Source: Bacteroidetes bacterium UBA1312
GTDB taxonomy: Bacteria > Bacteroidota > Bacteroidia > Chitinophagales > Chitinophagaceae
NCBI GenBank assembly: GCA_002307135.1
Contig: DBTQ01000013.1
Span: 127,270 to 191,269, forward strand
Direction: 5' to 3'
Length of the DNA stretch: 64,000 nt
Below, in pieces: positions 50,572 to 60,106 of this stretch. Below the pieces are notes generated by a model. The model ran no database searches. It worked only from the letters and a program-made list of their open reading frames with translations, and had not been told where the DNA came from. Both the position numbers and the translations under genes were made by a program. The first letter of the stretch is position 1. Each line of letters begins with the position of its first letter.

Positions 50572-51108
50572 GTGTCATTATATAAACTCAAACAAAAAAT
50601 TGTTTATAAGCTCCATGCGCTTAATAGACATGGCGTGCATTCCCCTTTTGTATTCGATTTTGTAGAACAAATATTGAATAAGAAATTTTGTGCCGATACC
50701 GATGAGTCACTAAAGGCTGTTTTACCGGCATTGTTGAGTCGTAAAAACAAAGCATTACTTCAACGGTTGATCTCTTATTATGTATGTCAAAAACTTATGT
50801 TATTGGACGATAAAAAAGAATCGACGTATTTTATTCAATCGGGGAGAATGGAAATTGTATCTAGTTCATTTCACACTTTGGTGCTTGTATTTAATGCGTT
50901 GCAGCCCACCTATACGCTGTTTGCCCTTGCAGATAATAATAGTATTGTTGTTGTTGCTAATATACATGATAGCGAAGCGCATACAGCTGCATGGCAATCT
51001 TTATGTGATGATGCTTTAGTTACTTTGTCGATTGATTTGTTTGATATTGGGTTGCTGTTTTTTAGCAACGACTTTTTAATTAAGCAGCATTTTCGGTTGA
51101 AATATTAG
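50572..51108 (+). CDS. Shortened methyltransferase-like protein, probably inactive
   Basis: 178 aa, GTG start 5 bases after folA. The N-terminus KLHALNRHGVHSPFVFDFVEQIL and the C-terminus VTLSIDLFDIGLLFFSNDFLIKQHFRL match the two ends of a Bacteroidota family of class I SAM-dependent methyltransferases that I recall as about 230-260 aa. The middle is short: no E/D-x-G-x-G SAM-binding motif is visible, and the expected core between them is compressed. I infer loss of the SAM-binding domain, leaving a protein that can no longer methylate in the standard way. The alternative is a distinct short family with the same ends. Confidence 0.65.
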   Translation: MSLYKLKQKIVYKLHALNRHGVHSPFVFDFVEQILNKKFCADTDESLKAVLPALLSRKNKALLQRLISYYVCQKLMLLDDKKESTYFIQSGRMEIVSSSFHTLVLVFNALQPTYTLFALADNNSIVVVANIHDSEAHTAAWQSLCDDALVTLSIDLFDIGLLFFSNDFLIKQHFRLKY

Positions 51109-51181
51109 TATGCCTTTATGTTTATGGGCAATTTGCAGTCCGAGAACTGATTTTTACCTATAAGCCAATACTGAATTGTAT

Positions 51182-51189
51182 TATCTTTG
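51182..51189 (+). promoter_or_regulatory. TATCTTTG -7 box abutting the folD start
   Basis: An exact TAnnTTTG match ending 4 bases before the ATG at 51194. Transcripts begun from it would have almost no leader. Confidence 0.5.
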
Positions 51190-51193
51190 CGCC

Positions 51194-51196
51194 ATG
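51194..51196 (+). other. folD start codon decided by promoter position
   Basis: The frame also opens at a TTG at 51176, but that adds six residues upstream of or inside the TATCTTTG box. ATG 51194 (MQLLDGTAVSAHIK) matches FolD starts. Confidence 0.6.
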
Positions 51197-52081
51197 CAAT
51201 TACTTGACGGAACAGCAGTCTCGGCGCATATCAAGGCGCAACTCAAAACAGAAGTAGATATATTGAAAGTAAATGGCGGAAAGATACCGCATTTGGCGGC
51301 AATATTGGTGGGCAATAACCCTGCCAGCGAAGCGTATGTTGGTAGTAAAGTGCGTACCTGCGAAGAATTGGGTTTTGGTTCAACTTTGCTTCGTTTTGAG
51401 CCTTCAATAACAGAAGAATTGTTGTTAATAGAAGTTGATAAATTGAATAGTGATGCAAGTATTGATGGTATTTTAGTGCAACTTCCTTTGCCTAAACACA
51501 TTGAAGAGAATGCTATTATAAATGCGATCGATCCGCTTAAAGATGTGGATGGTTTTCATCCAATTTCACAAGGGAAGATGATGTTGGGACAACCCACATT
51601 TTTGCCAGCAACTCCCTATGGAATGATGATGATGCTGGAGCACTATGGCATAGATGTTACTGGGAAACATTGTGTTATTATCGGACGAAGTAATATAGTT
51701 GGTACGCCCATGACGATATTAATGAGCCGAAATACAAATCCCGGGAATGCAACAGTAACGTTGGCACATAGCAAAACAAAAAATCTTAAAGAATTAACCT
51801 TACAAGCTGATGTAATTGTAGCGGCTATCGGTCGCCCGCGATTTGTAACGGCAGACATGGTAAAGGAAGGTGCAATAGTACTGGATGTAGGTATCAATCG
51901 TATAGATGATGCTACACGTAAAAGTGGCAGCAGGCTGGTCGGTGATGTGGACTTTGATCAGGTAGCTGAAAAATGCAGCTTTATAACACCGGTGCCTAAG
52001 GGTGTGGGACCAATGACTATTTGCGGACTTATGAAAAATACACTTTTGGCTGCTAAGGGCAAAAAAGCATTGAGCAACTAA
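51194..52081 (+). CDS. folD: Bifunctional methylenetetrahydrofolate dehydrogenase/cyclohydrolase
   Basis: 295 aa. Catalytic segment SEAYVGSK (Tyr48, Lys52), GILVQLPLPKHIEENAI, DPLKDVDGFHP, the LPATPYGMM loop (Pro-Cys-Thr in many homologues) and dinucleotide site VIIGRSNIVGTPM, followed by VAAIGRPRFVTADMVKEGAIVLDVGIN and TPVPKGVGPMT. It interconverts 5,10-methylene-, methenyl- and 10-formyl-tetrahydrofolate in the cytoplasm. queE follows 9 bases downstream. Confidence 0.96.
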   Translation: MQLLDGTAVSAHIKAQLKTEVDILKVNGGKIPHLAAILVGNNPASEAYVGSKVRTCEELGFGSTLLRFEPSITEELLLIEVDKLNSDASIDGILVQLPLPKHIEENAIINAIDPLKDVDGFHPISQGKMMLGQPTFLPATPYGMMMMLEHYGIDVTGKHCVIIGRSNIVGTPMTILMSRNTNPGNATVTLAHSKTKNLKELTLQADVIVAAIGRPRFVTADMVKEGAIVLDVGINRIDDATRKSGSRLVGDVDFDQVAEKCSFITPVPKGVGPMTICGLMKNTLLAAKGKKALSN

Positions 52082-52090
52082 AAATTACCA

Positions 52091-52717
52091 ATGGCATTGA
52101 TTCAGGAAATTCAGAATACCACCATATACCCGGTCATGGAGCACTTCTATACGCTGCAAGGCGAGGGTTGCCATACTGGGCGTGCTGCTTATTTTATTCG
52201 CCTTGGCGGTTGCGATGTGGGTTGTGTGTGGTGCGATGTGAAAGAAAGTTGGGATGCTGCGATACATCCTCAAATGACCGTAGCAGAAATAGTTGCTGAG
52301 GCATCTAAATGGCCAGGAAGGCTGGCCGTAATAACTGGAGGAGAACCTGCAATGCATGATTTAACTGCACTTTGCAAAGGCTTGCATGATGAGGGGTTTA
52401 TTGTCAATATTGAAACCTCAGGTGCACACCCAATCGTTGGAAATATTGATTGGATAACACTTTCGCCCAAAAAATTCAAAGCGCCCATAGAAGCCAACCT
52501 TGCTATTGTGCATGAGTTGAAAATAATTGTGTTCAACAAATCAGACTTTAAGTGGGCAGAAGAATACGCTGCCCAAATGAATGAAGCTTGCATGCTCTAT
52601 CTGCAACCCGAATGGAGTAAGCGCGAAGAAATGACACCGATGATGATTGAGTATATTCAACAAAATCCCAAGTGGCGATTATCTTTACAAACACATAAAT
52701 ATTTAAACATCCCTTAA
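52091..52717 (+). CDS. queE: 7-carboxy-7-deazaguanine synthase (QueE)
   Basis: 208 aa radical SAM enzyme of queuosine biosynthesis; converts 6-carboxy-tetrahydropterin to 7-carboxy-7-deazaguanine. The radical SAM cysteines are Cys41, Cys45 and Cys48 in GGCDVGCVWCD (CX3CX2C), preceded by FYTLQGEGCHTGRAAYFIRLG. VITGGEPAMHD and the C-terminal LQPEWSK follow. queC, queD and queF are not in the window. It is 9 bases after folD. Confidence 0.94.
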   Translation: MALIQEIQNTTIYPVMEHFYTLQGEGCHTGRAAYFIRLGGCDVGCVWCDVKESWDAAIHPQMTVAEIVAEASKWPGRLAVITGGEPAMHDLTALCKGLHDEGFIVNIETSGAHPIVGNIDWITLSPKKFKAPIEANLAIVHELKIIVFNKSDFKWAEEYAAQMNEACMLYLQPEWSKREEMTPMMIEYIQQNPKWRLSLQTHKYLNIP

Positions 52718-52747
52718 TCAGATAATTGGCTATTCGGCTGCTCCATT

Positions 52748-53542
52748 ATGACTACACTACAGGCTATCATCCTTGGCATTATTGAAGGTATTACAGAGTT
52801 TTTACCCATATCTTCCACAGGACACATGATTATCGGAAGCTCTCTTATGGGTATTCAGTCCGACGATTTTGTAAAATTATTTACTGTGGCCATACAATTA
52901 GGGACTATTCTTTCGGTAGTTGTATTGTATTTTAAACGTTTTTTGAAATCACTTGATTTCTATTATAAGCTGGTTGTTGCTTTTATCCCGGCCGCGATTT
53001 TCGGATTGCTGTTTAGTAAGAAAATAGATGCATTGTTGGAAAGCCCGCAAACAGTGGCTATTGCACTTATTTTGGGTGGTATAGTACTCTTGTTTATTGA
53101 TAAAGTATTTAATAAAAGCACGGAAGACAATGCCGACAATGTAAAATATCCCAGTGCGTTCATTATCGGGCTGTTTCAATGTTTGGCAATGATACCTGGT
53201 GTTTCGCGCTCTGCGGCTACTATAGTTGGAGGAATGCAGCAAAAATTAACACGCAAGGCAGCGGCAGAATTTTCATTTTTTCTTGCAGTTCCAACAATGT
53301 TTGCCGCTACGGCTAAAAAGTTGCTTGATTTTTATAAAGACGGACATTCAGTTTCGGCATCAGAGTGGGGATTGCTCGCTATTGGAAATATTGTTGGTTT
53401 TATTGTCGCCATCTTAGCCATTAAAACATTCATTTCATTTGTTAGTAAACACGGCTTTAAGGTCTTTGGTGTTTATCGAATTATAGTAGGGGTAATCATT
53501 TTGGCATTATTATGGAGTGGTCATAGCTTACAGATATTGTAA
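52748..53542 (+). CDS. uppP: Undecaprenyl-diphosphatase (BacA/UppP)
   Basis: 264 aa, about eight membrane helices. Active-site motifs EGITEFLPISSTGHMII (residues 13-29) and PGVSRSAATIVGGM are intact. The enzyme dephosphorylates undecaprenyl pyrophosphate to recycle the lipid carrier of peptidoglycan and glycan synthesis; over-production gives bacitracin resistance. The gene starts 30 bases after queE and may share a transcript with it. Confidence 0.97.
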   Translation: MTTLQAIILGIIEGITEFLPISSTGHMIIGSSLMGIQSDDFVKLFTVAIQLGTILSVVVLYFKRFLKSLDFYYKLVVAFIPAAIFGLLFSKKIDALLESPQTVAIALILGGIVLLFIDKVFNKSTEDNADNVKYPSAFIIGLFQCLAMIPGVSRSAATIVGGMQQKLTRKAAAEFSFFLAVPTMFAATAKKLLDFYKDGHSVSASEWGLLAIGNIVGFIVAILAIKTFISFVSKHGFKVFGVYRIIVGVIILALLWSGHSLQIL

Positions 53543-53712
53543 GTCTGAGTTGTGTTTGCCGTCGTATATAATCAATGGCATATAATTTGCTCTGTAAATT
53601 CTGTGACGCTTATTTTCTGAATTTTTACAATTCAACATTAGTTATAAAAATCAATAACTTGCAACATTACCCGTTGCAGGTAAGGAAAGATGTGCCCATT
53701 AAAGTTTGGTTT

Positions 53713-56427
53713 ATGAGTTGTATTAGGCTTGTTTTATTTATACCTGTTTTGTTTTTAAGCGTTTCGCTCAAGGCGCAAGTGGCAGATACTGCTGCTGCTC
53801 CGGCTGTGCTCAAAACAATTCTATATGATAATGAGCTTAATAAATCAGCTAAACAAATTTTATCAAAGCCATCGAGGAAACAAGAAGATGCCATTATGCA
53901 GCAGTTTGTGGATTCTTTTTTGCGGACTGCAACAATTGTGAAAAAGGAAAATGATTCTTTTGAACAGACCATCAAAAAATCAACAGGCAGATTAGAAATA
54001 AAAGGAACAATCAAGGATCGTAATACAGGTGAAGGTATTCCTTTTGCTATGGTATATTTCCCTCGTACGCAAGTAGCTGTACCAACTGAAATGAATGGTA
54101 GCTTTTCGTTGACATATAATCAAGCACCTCGTGATAGTATTTGTGTAAGAGCACAAGGATACAAGGATTATAGTCGTCCTATCAATAAGAATGCATTTGT
54201 TCAGAATTTTGATATAGAATTATTACGCAGTGAAAATATGTTGCGTGAAGTAATTGTGCACCCAGGTGAAGATCCTGCTATTACTTTGGTGAAAAATATA
54301 ATTAAGCATAAAAGAGAGAATAATCCAGACAAGTTTGTCAACTACAGATATGAATTATATAACAAGTTGGAACTCGATTTGGTAAGGCTTTCTAAGGAGC
54401 AGTTTGAAAAAATACCGATGATGAAACCTTTTGCTTTCATCTACAATAATGTGGACTCTCTTTCTGAAGAAAAAGCATTTTTACCTATTTATCTTACCGA
54501 AACGTTGTCGGATTATTACTTTCAGCGGAGCCCGAAAAAAATGAAAGAGTTTATCAAGGCCAATCAGTTAAAAGGTATCAAGAATGAAAGTGTAACGCAG
54601 TTTTTGGGCGGTATGTATCAAAGCATCAATGTCTATGATAATTTTATTCCCATATTCGACAAGCAGTTTGTAAGTCCAATTAACAACAACGCCATATTCT
54701 ACTATAAGTACAAAATAAAAGACACGCAGTATGCGTATGGTCAAAGGATTTTACTCGTGCAATTCGCTCCTAAGAGAGCGGCTGAAAACTGTTTTATTGG
54801 CGATTTTTGGGTGGCTGATTCTATGTTTGCGATACAACGGATTAGTATGGATATATCGAAAAATGCCAATATTAATCTGGTGAATAGAGTGAGTCTTTAT
54901 CAGGAATTTGCTCCTATTAAAGACTCCCTTTGGTTTAATGTAAAAGATAAATTTATTGCAGATTTTACTGTGCCTTATGGGGGTAAAAAATTACCAGGTT
55001 TTATTGGCCGAAAAACAACTTCATATAAATCTGTTTTAGTAAACGATACCAGCGTTACTAATATGGTGAATAATAAATCGCTTAAGCAAGATGTTATTAT
55101 AGCTGATGATGCGCGTAATAAGGATGCCAACTATTGGAATGCTGCACGGCACGATTCGCTCAACAAAAATGAGAAGGCTATTTATATGACTATCGATAGT
55201 CTGAATAGTATGCCCATTTTTATTAGAACGAAAAATACAATTTCATTTCTTGCGAAAGGCACTAAAGAGGTCGGTTGGTTTGAATTTGGCCCCTATTGGT
55301 CTATGTACAACAGCAATCCGTTTGAAGGACGTCGCTTCCGATTTTCGATGGGTACAACACCCAAATTGTTTAAAGATCTTTATTTGAACGGATACCTAGC
55401 TTATGGTACTTTAGATGAACGATTCAAATATAAACTTGCAGCACTCTGGCTGATTAACAGAAATCCACGACATCGTATTTATGCATCTTATACAAGCGAC
55501 CTCGATCGGAGCCTTAGTTATTATAGCGAAGCGGCTTCCGATAATTTGTTGAGTAATTTTGTTCGTAAAAGCTATTTACCCTGGAAACTTGCTTTCGTAA
55601 AAGCTGCGCGCTTTGAACATTATAAAGAATATTTTAGTGGATTTAGTCATGAAATAACTGCGCTGTATAAAGAGTTTACTCCTTATACTCCATTACCGTC
55701 AACTACTATTTTTAAAGATGAAAATGGACTCCCTACTGATCATGTCAATAATGCAGAGGTAAGTATAAAGCTCCGTTATGCATATAAAGAACGGTATTTG
55801 TCCGGGAATTATCTTCGATACAGTTTGGGGAGTAAATATCCGATTGTATCTATCCGTTTTGCGGCGGGGTTAAAGAATGTGCTGAATAGCGGATACGAGT
55901 ATCAGAAGCTCTCCATTGATATATCAGACTATATAAAAATACCGCATCTGGGATCTATTTCATACAATCTTTTCGCTGGTAAATATTTTGGAGGAGCGCT
56001 ACCTTATCCGCTGCTTGAAATACATCCTGGTAATGATTACTATTACTATAATCAGTATGCTTTTAGCATGATGAATAGATATGAGTTTATTAGCGATCAG
56101 TATATAGGTCTGATGTTTGAACATAATATTGGTGGTGGTCTGTTCAATTACATCCCACTCTTAAAAAAGGCCAAGTTTCGCCAGTTCTGGACACTCAAAA
56201 CCGCAATGGGTAGTCTTACTAAAGCAAATGAAGCACTCAATATGGACAAAGGTTTTGCCTTTAATACCCTGCACGGCAATCCCTATGTAGAACTAGGAAC
56301 GGGGGTAGATAATATTTTCCAATTATTCCGCATTGATTTTGTATGGCGTGTTACACCTACCGCATTGCCCAATGAGCCTAAAGAAAAAACCTTTGGTATA
56401 TTCGGTAGCTTCCATGTTGGCTTTTAA
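53713..56427 (+). CDS. DUF5686 outer-membrane protein with carboxypeptidase-like regulatory domain
   Basis: 904 aa from ATG 53713 (MSCIRLVLFIPVLFLSV..., signal peptide to AQ); a longer open frame from 53575 adds 46 residues without a signal-like character. After a linker comes a carboxypeptidase-regulatory-like beta domain (IKGTIKDRNTGEGIPFAMVYF...TEMNGSFSLTY, about residues 90-180), then the DUF5686 region with PGEDPAITLVKNIIKHKRENNP, TETLSDYYFQRSPKK and a C-terminal half of beta strands ending in IFGSFHVGF, typical of an outer-membrane barrel. Function is unknown; it may be a transporter or assembly factor. A TGCAAC/GTTGCA inverted repeat lies just upstream (53660-53678). Confidence 0.85.
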   Translation: MSCIRLVLFIPVLFLSVSLKAQVADTAAAPAVLKTILYDNELNKSAKQILSKPSRKQEDAIMQQFVDSFLRTATIVKKENDSFEQTIKKSTGRLEIKGTIKDRNTGEGIPFAMVYFPRTQVAVPTEMNGSFSLTYNQAPRDSICVRAQGYKDYSRPINKNAFVQNFDIELLRSENMLREVIVHPGEDPAITLVKNIIKHKRENNPDKFVNYRYELYNKLELDLVRLSKEQFEKIPMMKPFAFIYNNVDSLSEEKAFLPIYLTETLSDYYFQRSPKKMKEFIKANQLKGIKNESVTQFLGGMYQSINVYDNFIPIFDKQFVSPINNNAIFYYKYKIKDTQYAYGQRILLVQFAPKRAAENCFIGDFWVADSMFAIQRISMDISKNANINLVNRVSLYQEFAPIKDSLWFNVKDKFIADFTVPYGGKKLPGFIGRKTTSYKSVLVNDTSVTNMVNNKSLKQDVIIADDARNKDANYWNAARHDSLNKNEKAIYMTIDSLNSMPIFIRTKNTISFLAKGTKEVGWFEFGPYWSMYNSNPFEGRRFRFSMGTTPKLFKDLYLNGYLAYGTLDERFKYKLAALWLINRNPRHRIYASYTSDLDRSLSYYSEAASDNLLSNFVRKSYLPWKLAFVKAARFEHYKEYFSGFSHEITALYKEFTPYTPLPSTTIFKDENGLPTDHVNNAEVSIKLRYAYKERYLSGNYLRYSLGSKYPIVSIRFAAGLKNVLNSGYEYQKLSIDISDYIKIPHLGSISYNLFAGKYFGGALPYPLLEIHPGNDYYYYNQYAFSMMNRYEFISDQYIGLMFEHNIGGGLFNYIPLLKKAKFRQFWTLKTAMGSLTKANEALNMDKGFAFNTLHGNPYVELGTGVDNIFQLFRIDFVWRVTPTALPNEPKEKTFGIFGSFHVGF

Positions 56428-56490
56428 GCCCGTAGCGCTAAATTGATTCCTGTAAATAAACTATTGCCAATAAAGGCAATCACATACACA

Positions 56491-59400
56491 TTAAAGCATG
56501 GCATTCAGAAAACCTTCAATCTCATTCATCGATTTCATTTTATCGACAATCAGCATAAAGTTTTTGCCCACTTGTTTCAGTCGAGCATTATTCGTACGTG
56601 TTTGAATATGCTGCATTATTTTATTGAAAGTATCACTTTCGAAATAGGGCGATTCGGGATTACTTACAAAATACAAGCGCATTTGTTCGTTCTTTAAAAT
56701 TAGTTTTTCAAAACCTAGCTCCTTAGCCGTGCGTCGGCAGCGAATAGCGGTGAGTAAATCTTTTACTTGTCGTGGTAATGGGCCGAAGCGGTCAATCAAT
56801 TCTTGTGTGTATTTTTCTAACTCCGCATCATCATTTACATTATCTAGTTGTGTATAAAGGGATAGTCTTTCTGTAATACTTTCTACATAAGAGTCTGGGA
56901 TTAATATTTCCAGATCGGTATCGATGGTACAGTCGCTTACAAAATCCATTTTGCGTTCCATTTCTTCGGCAAATACATCTTTGAAGTCTGTATTTTTCAA
57001 TTCGCGGATCGCTTCATCTAATATCTTGTGGTACATTTCAAATCCAATATCCGCAATAAAGCCGCTCTGTTCGCCGCCCAGCATATTTCCTGCGCCACGA
57101 ATGTCCAGATCGCGCATCGCAATCTGGAAGCCACTGCCCAACTCTGTAAACTGTTCCAGCGTTTGGAGTCGCTTGCGGCTGTCATTGGGTAAGGTGCTCA
57201 TCGGTGGTGCTAATAAATAACAAAACGCTTTGCGATTGCTGCGCCCCACACGTCCACGCAATTGGTGCAAATCACTCAATCCAAACTGGTGTGCGTTGTT
57301 AATAATAATGGTGTTGGCGTTAGATATGTCCACACCGCTTTCCACAATGTTGGTACAGCAAAGCACATCATATTTATGACTTATAAAATCGAGCAGTGCT
57401 TTCTCTAATTGGTGCCCTTCCATTTGTCCATGAGCCACTACTATTTCCAAGTCAGGACATAATTCCTTTAGCCTATTGGCCATTTCGGGTAAGCTTTGTA
57501 CCCTGTTGTGTATAAAATAGACTTGTCCACCACGTTCTGTTTCGTAATAGATAGCATCGCGAATTAAGTAGTCGTCAAAAACAGTTACTTCTGTTTGTAC
57601 AGGTTGTCTGTTGGGTGGTGGTGTATTGATAATACTCAGGTCACGCGCATTCATAAGCGAGAACTGCAGGGTGCGAGGTATAGGTGTTGCCGTGAGTGTG
57701 AGTGTATCGACATTCGCTCTTCGTTCACGTAATTTTTCTTTTGCAGCTACTCCAAATTTTTGTTCCTCATCAATTACCAATAAGCCAAGATCTTTGAATT
57801 TAATATCCTTACCCAGTAAAGCATGAGTGCCAATGATAATATCTACTTTGCCTTCTTCTAGCCGTTGCAAAGTTTCCTTTTTCTCTTTTGCAGATTTAAA
57901 GCGATTGACATAATCGACAGTGCATGGGAAGTCTTTGAGCCGTTCTTTAAATGTTTGATAATGTTGGAACGCGAGTATGGTAGTTGGTACCAATATTGCA
58001 GCTTGTTTATTATCTGCTACAGACTTAAATGCTGCGCGAATAGCAACTTCTGTTTTTCCAAACCCAACATCACCACAAACCAGCCTGTCCATAGGTGATG
58101 GTAGCTCCATGTCCCGTTTTACATCTATCGTTGCCTTACTTTGGTCAGGCGTGTCTTCGTAAATAAAAGAAGCTTCCAGTTCCGTTTGTAAATAACTATC
58201 TGGTGTATGAGCAAATCCTTGCGATGCTTTACGCTTGGCATACAATTTAATCAAGTCGGCGGCAATATCTTTTACCTGCTTCTTTGTTTTTGTTTTTAGT
58301 TTTTCCCAAACGTCACTGCCTAGTTTATGCACTTTAGGAATGGTGCCTTCTTTGCCGGTGTATTTACTTATTTTGTGGAGGCTGTTGATATTTACATACA
58401 ACACGTCGTTGTCTTTGTAGATAATACGCACGGCTTCTTGCATGTTACCATTTACCTCTATTTTTTGTAAGCCACTATACTTTCCAACGCCATGATCAAT
58501 ATGGCTTACAAAATCACCTGGTTGTAAATCGCGTAAGGCCTTTAATGATATAGCTTTGCCTTTTGTGTAGGCTTGTTTTACTTTGTATTTATGGTATCGT
58601 TGAAAAATTTGGTGATCGGTATAACAAACGATATTTTTTTCGTGGTCAATAAAACCTTTGCTAATGGCATTCGGGATAGGTACAAAATTGATGCCCGCAT
58701 TGAGGTCTTCAAAAATACTGTGTAACCTTTCGAGCTGCTTTGGATTTTCCGCAAAAATGTAAGGTGTATATTTTTGTGTGCTCTTCTTTTTCAGGTCGGC
58801 AATAAGCATATCAAATTGCCTGTTGAAAATAGGTTGTTCTTCGGTAGCAAATTGTAACGTAACTATTTCGGTATCTCCGGTATGTTTTGCTATTGAATGA
58901 TTACGCCATTCAATAAGATGTCTTTTCTTTAGTTGCTCGAGCCATATTTCGACATCTTCGAAATCGGTTATACTTAGCTGTCTAATCACCTCTTCTTCAT
59001 GATCAACAACCACTTTCCCATTTCCAATTTTAGCCGGCATGTCATCATGCATTTTGCCCAAACGCCCAATGCTGAAGTCTAAATCTTTGAACCAAAAAAC
59101 AGTATTGCTAGGAAGAAATTCGAGTAAGGATATTTTATCTTCCGCATCCAGCCTCGTTTCTACATTAGGTAGTATGGAAACTTGTAATAGCTTGCGTTCG
59201 GATAACTGTGTCTCGGGATTGAAAATACGTATGCTATCCACTTCATTGCCAAATAATTCTATCCGGTAAGGGTGCTCGTTGCCAAAAGAGTAAATATCCA
59301 AAATGCCGCCGCGCATGGCAAATTGTCCCGGCTCATAGGCAAAGTCTTCCCGTTTGAATCCCAGTTCAGTAAAGCGTTGCAGCAGTGCATCTACCTTCAA

Positions 59401-59883
59401 ATTTTCGCCCACTTTTATGTGGATCATATTACCCGAAAGCGTTTTGGGGTTCACTACTTTCTCGAATAATGCCTCAGGATAAGTCACTAATACGGCACCT
59501 TTTCTTTCTGAAGAAAACTTGGTCAGAGCTTCGGTACGTAGCATCACATGGCTGCTGTTGAGTTCTTTGAAATCTCCTGATTTCTTGAACGAGTCCGGGA
59601 AATAACAAATGTCCAAAGCTTTGGTCAGTTGCTCTAAATCATTATGAAAATAAGCAGCTTCTTCCTGGTCATTGAGTACAAATACATGGTTGGCTCCTTC
59701 CATACCGCCGGCTAAAGCAGTAGATGTGAGCTGCCAGACAGCAGTTGCTACGAAGTTTACAGAAGATCCTTGAAGGTTGTCGAGATAAAGGCGAATTTTG
59801 GGGTTGGGCAATGAGATTGCGGCCGCCAATTGTTTCAGGCGGATATCATTTTGGTATAAGCCCAGCAGTACTTGCAGGTTCAT
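56491..59883 (-). CDS. mfd: Transcription-repair coupling factor (Mfd)
   Basis: 1130 aa. N-terminal UvrB-like region (EPGQFAMRGGILDIYSFGNEHPYRIELFG), RNA-polymerase-interacting CarD-like domain (LQPGDFVSHIDHGVGKYSGLQKIEV, about 455-480), SF2 translocase with Walker A VCGDVGFGKTEVAIRAAF, VIDEEQKFGV, TLTATPIPRTLQFS, TNIVESGVDISNANTII and QLRGRVGRS, then the C-terminal TRCF domain. It removes RNA polymerase stalled at lesions and recruits UvrA. Complete and of normal length. It is convergent with the DUF5686 gene (63 bases apart), with no strong terminator seen. Confidence 0.97.
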   Translation of the reverse strand: MNLQVLLGLYQNDIRLKQLAAAISLPNPKIRLYLDNLQGSSVNFVATAVWQLTSTALAGGMEGANHVFVLNDQEEAAYFHNDLEQLTKALDICYFPDSFKKSGDFKELNSSHVMLRTEALTKFSSERKGAVLVTYPEALFEKVVNPKTLSGNMIHIKVGENLKVDALLQRFTELGFKREDFAYEPGQFAMRGGILDIYSFGNEHPYRIELFGNEVDSIRIFNPETQLSERKLLQVSILPNVETRLDAEDKISLLEFLPSNTVFWFKDLDFSIGRLGKMHDDMPAKIGNGKVVVDHEEEVIRQLSITDFEDVEIWLEQLKKRHLIEWRNHSIAKHTGDTEIVTLQFATEEQPIFNRQFDMLIADLKKKSTQKYTPYIFAENPKQLERLHSIFEDLNAGINFVPIPNAISKGFIDHEKNIVCYTDHQIFQRYHKYKVKQAYTKGKAISLKALRDLQPGDFVSHIDHGVGKYSGLQKIEVNGNMQEAVRIIYKDNDVLYVNINSLHKISKYTGKEGTIPKVHKLGSDVWEKLKTKTKKQVKDIAADLIKLYAKRKASQGFAHTPDSYLQTELEASFIYEDTPDQSKATIDVKRDMELPSPMDRLVCGDVGFGKTEVAIRAAFKSVADNKQAAILVPTTILAFQHYQTFKERLKDFPCTVDYVNRFKSAKEKKETLQRLEEGKVDIIIGTHALLGKDIKFKDLGLLVIDEEQKFGVAAKEKLRERRANVDTLTLTATPIPRTLQFSLMNARDLSIINTPPPNRQPVQTEVTVFDDYLIRDAIYYETERGGQVYFIHNRVQSLPEMANRLKELCPDLEIVVAHGQMEGHQLEKALLDFISHKYDVLCCTNIVESGVDISNANTIIINNAHQFGLSDLHQLRGRVGRSNRKAFCYLLAPPMSTLPNDSRKRLQTLEQFTELGSGFQIAMRDLDIRGAGNMLGGEQSGFIADIGFEMYHKILDEAIRELKNTDFKDVFAEEMERKMDFVSDCTIDTDLEILIPDSYVESITERLSLYTQLDNVNDDAELEKYTQELIDRFGPLPRQVKDLLTAIRCRRTAKELGFEKLILKNEQMRLYFVSNPESPYFESDTFNKIMQHIQTRTNNARLKQVGKNFMLIVDKMKSMNEIEGFLNAML

Positions 59884-60106
59884 TGCTGCAAAGATAGGCT
59901 AAAGAAATATTGGAGTTGAGTTGTTCCGTTAAATACGATGGCAAGATTAAATTTTATGGACGAAATGCATTTTGAAACAATTTTTATATAAATTGGAAAA
60001 TTAATGATCTGTTTGTGTTTTGAGCTACCTGACAATTTTTATATTTCCTGTTACGTTGTAATTATTTATTGAAAGTCTCGTTTTACATTTTTAAATAACG
60101 CTTAAA

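Noticed and set aside
53660..53678. TGCAAC/GTTGCA inverted repeat before the DUF5686 start as an operator
   Set aside because: The six-base arms are short and I see no second copy or regulator gene nearby, so it may be chance.
53575..53712. N-terminal extension of the DUF5686 gene
   Set aside because: The upstream 46 codons lack a signal peptide; the ATG at 53713 starts a clear one.
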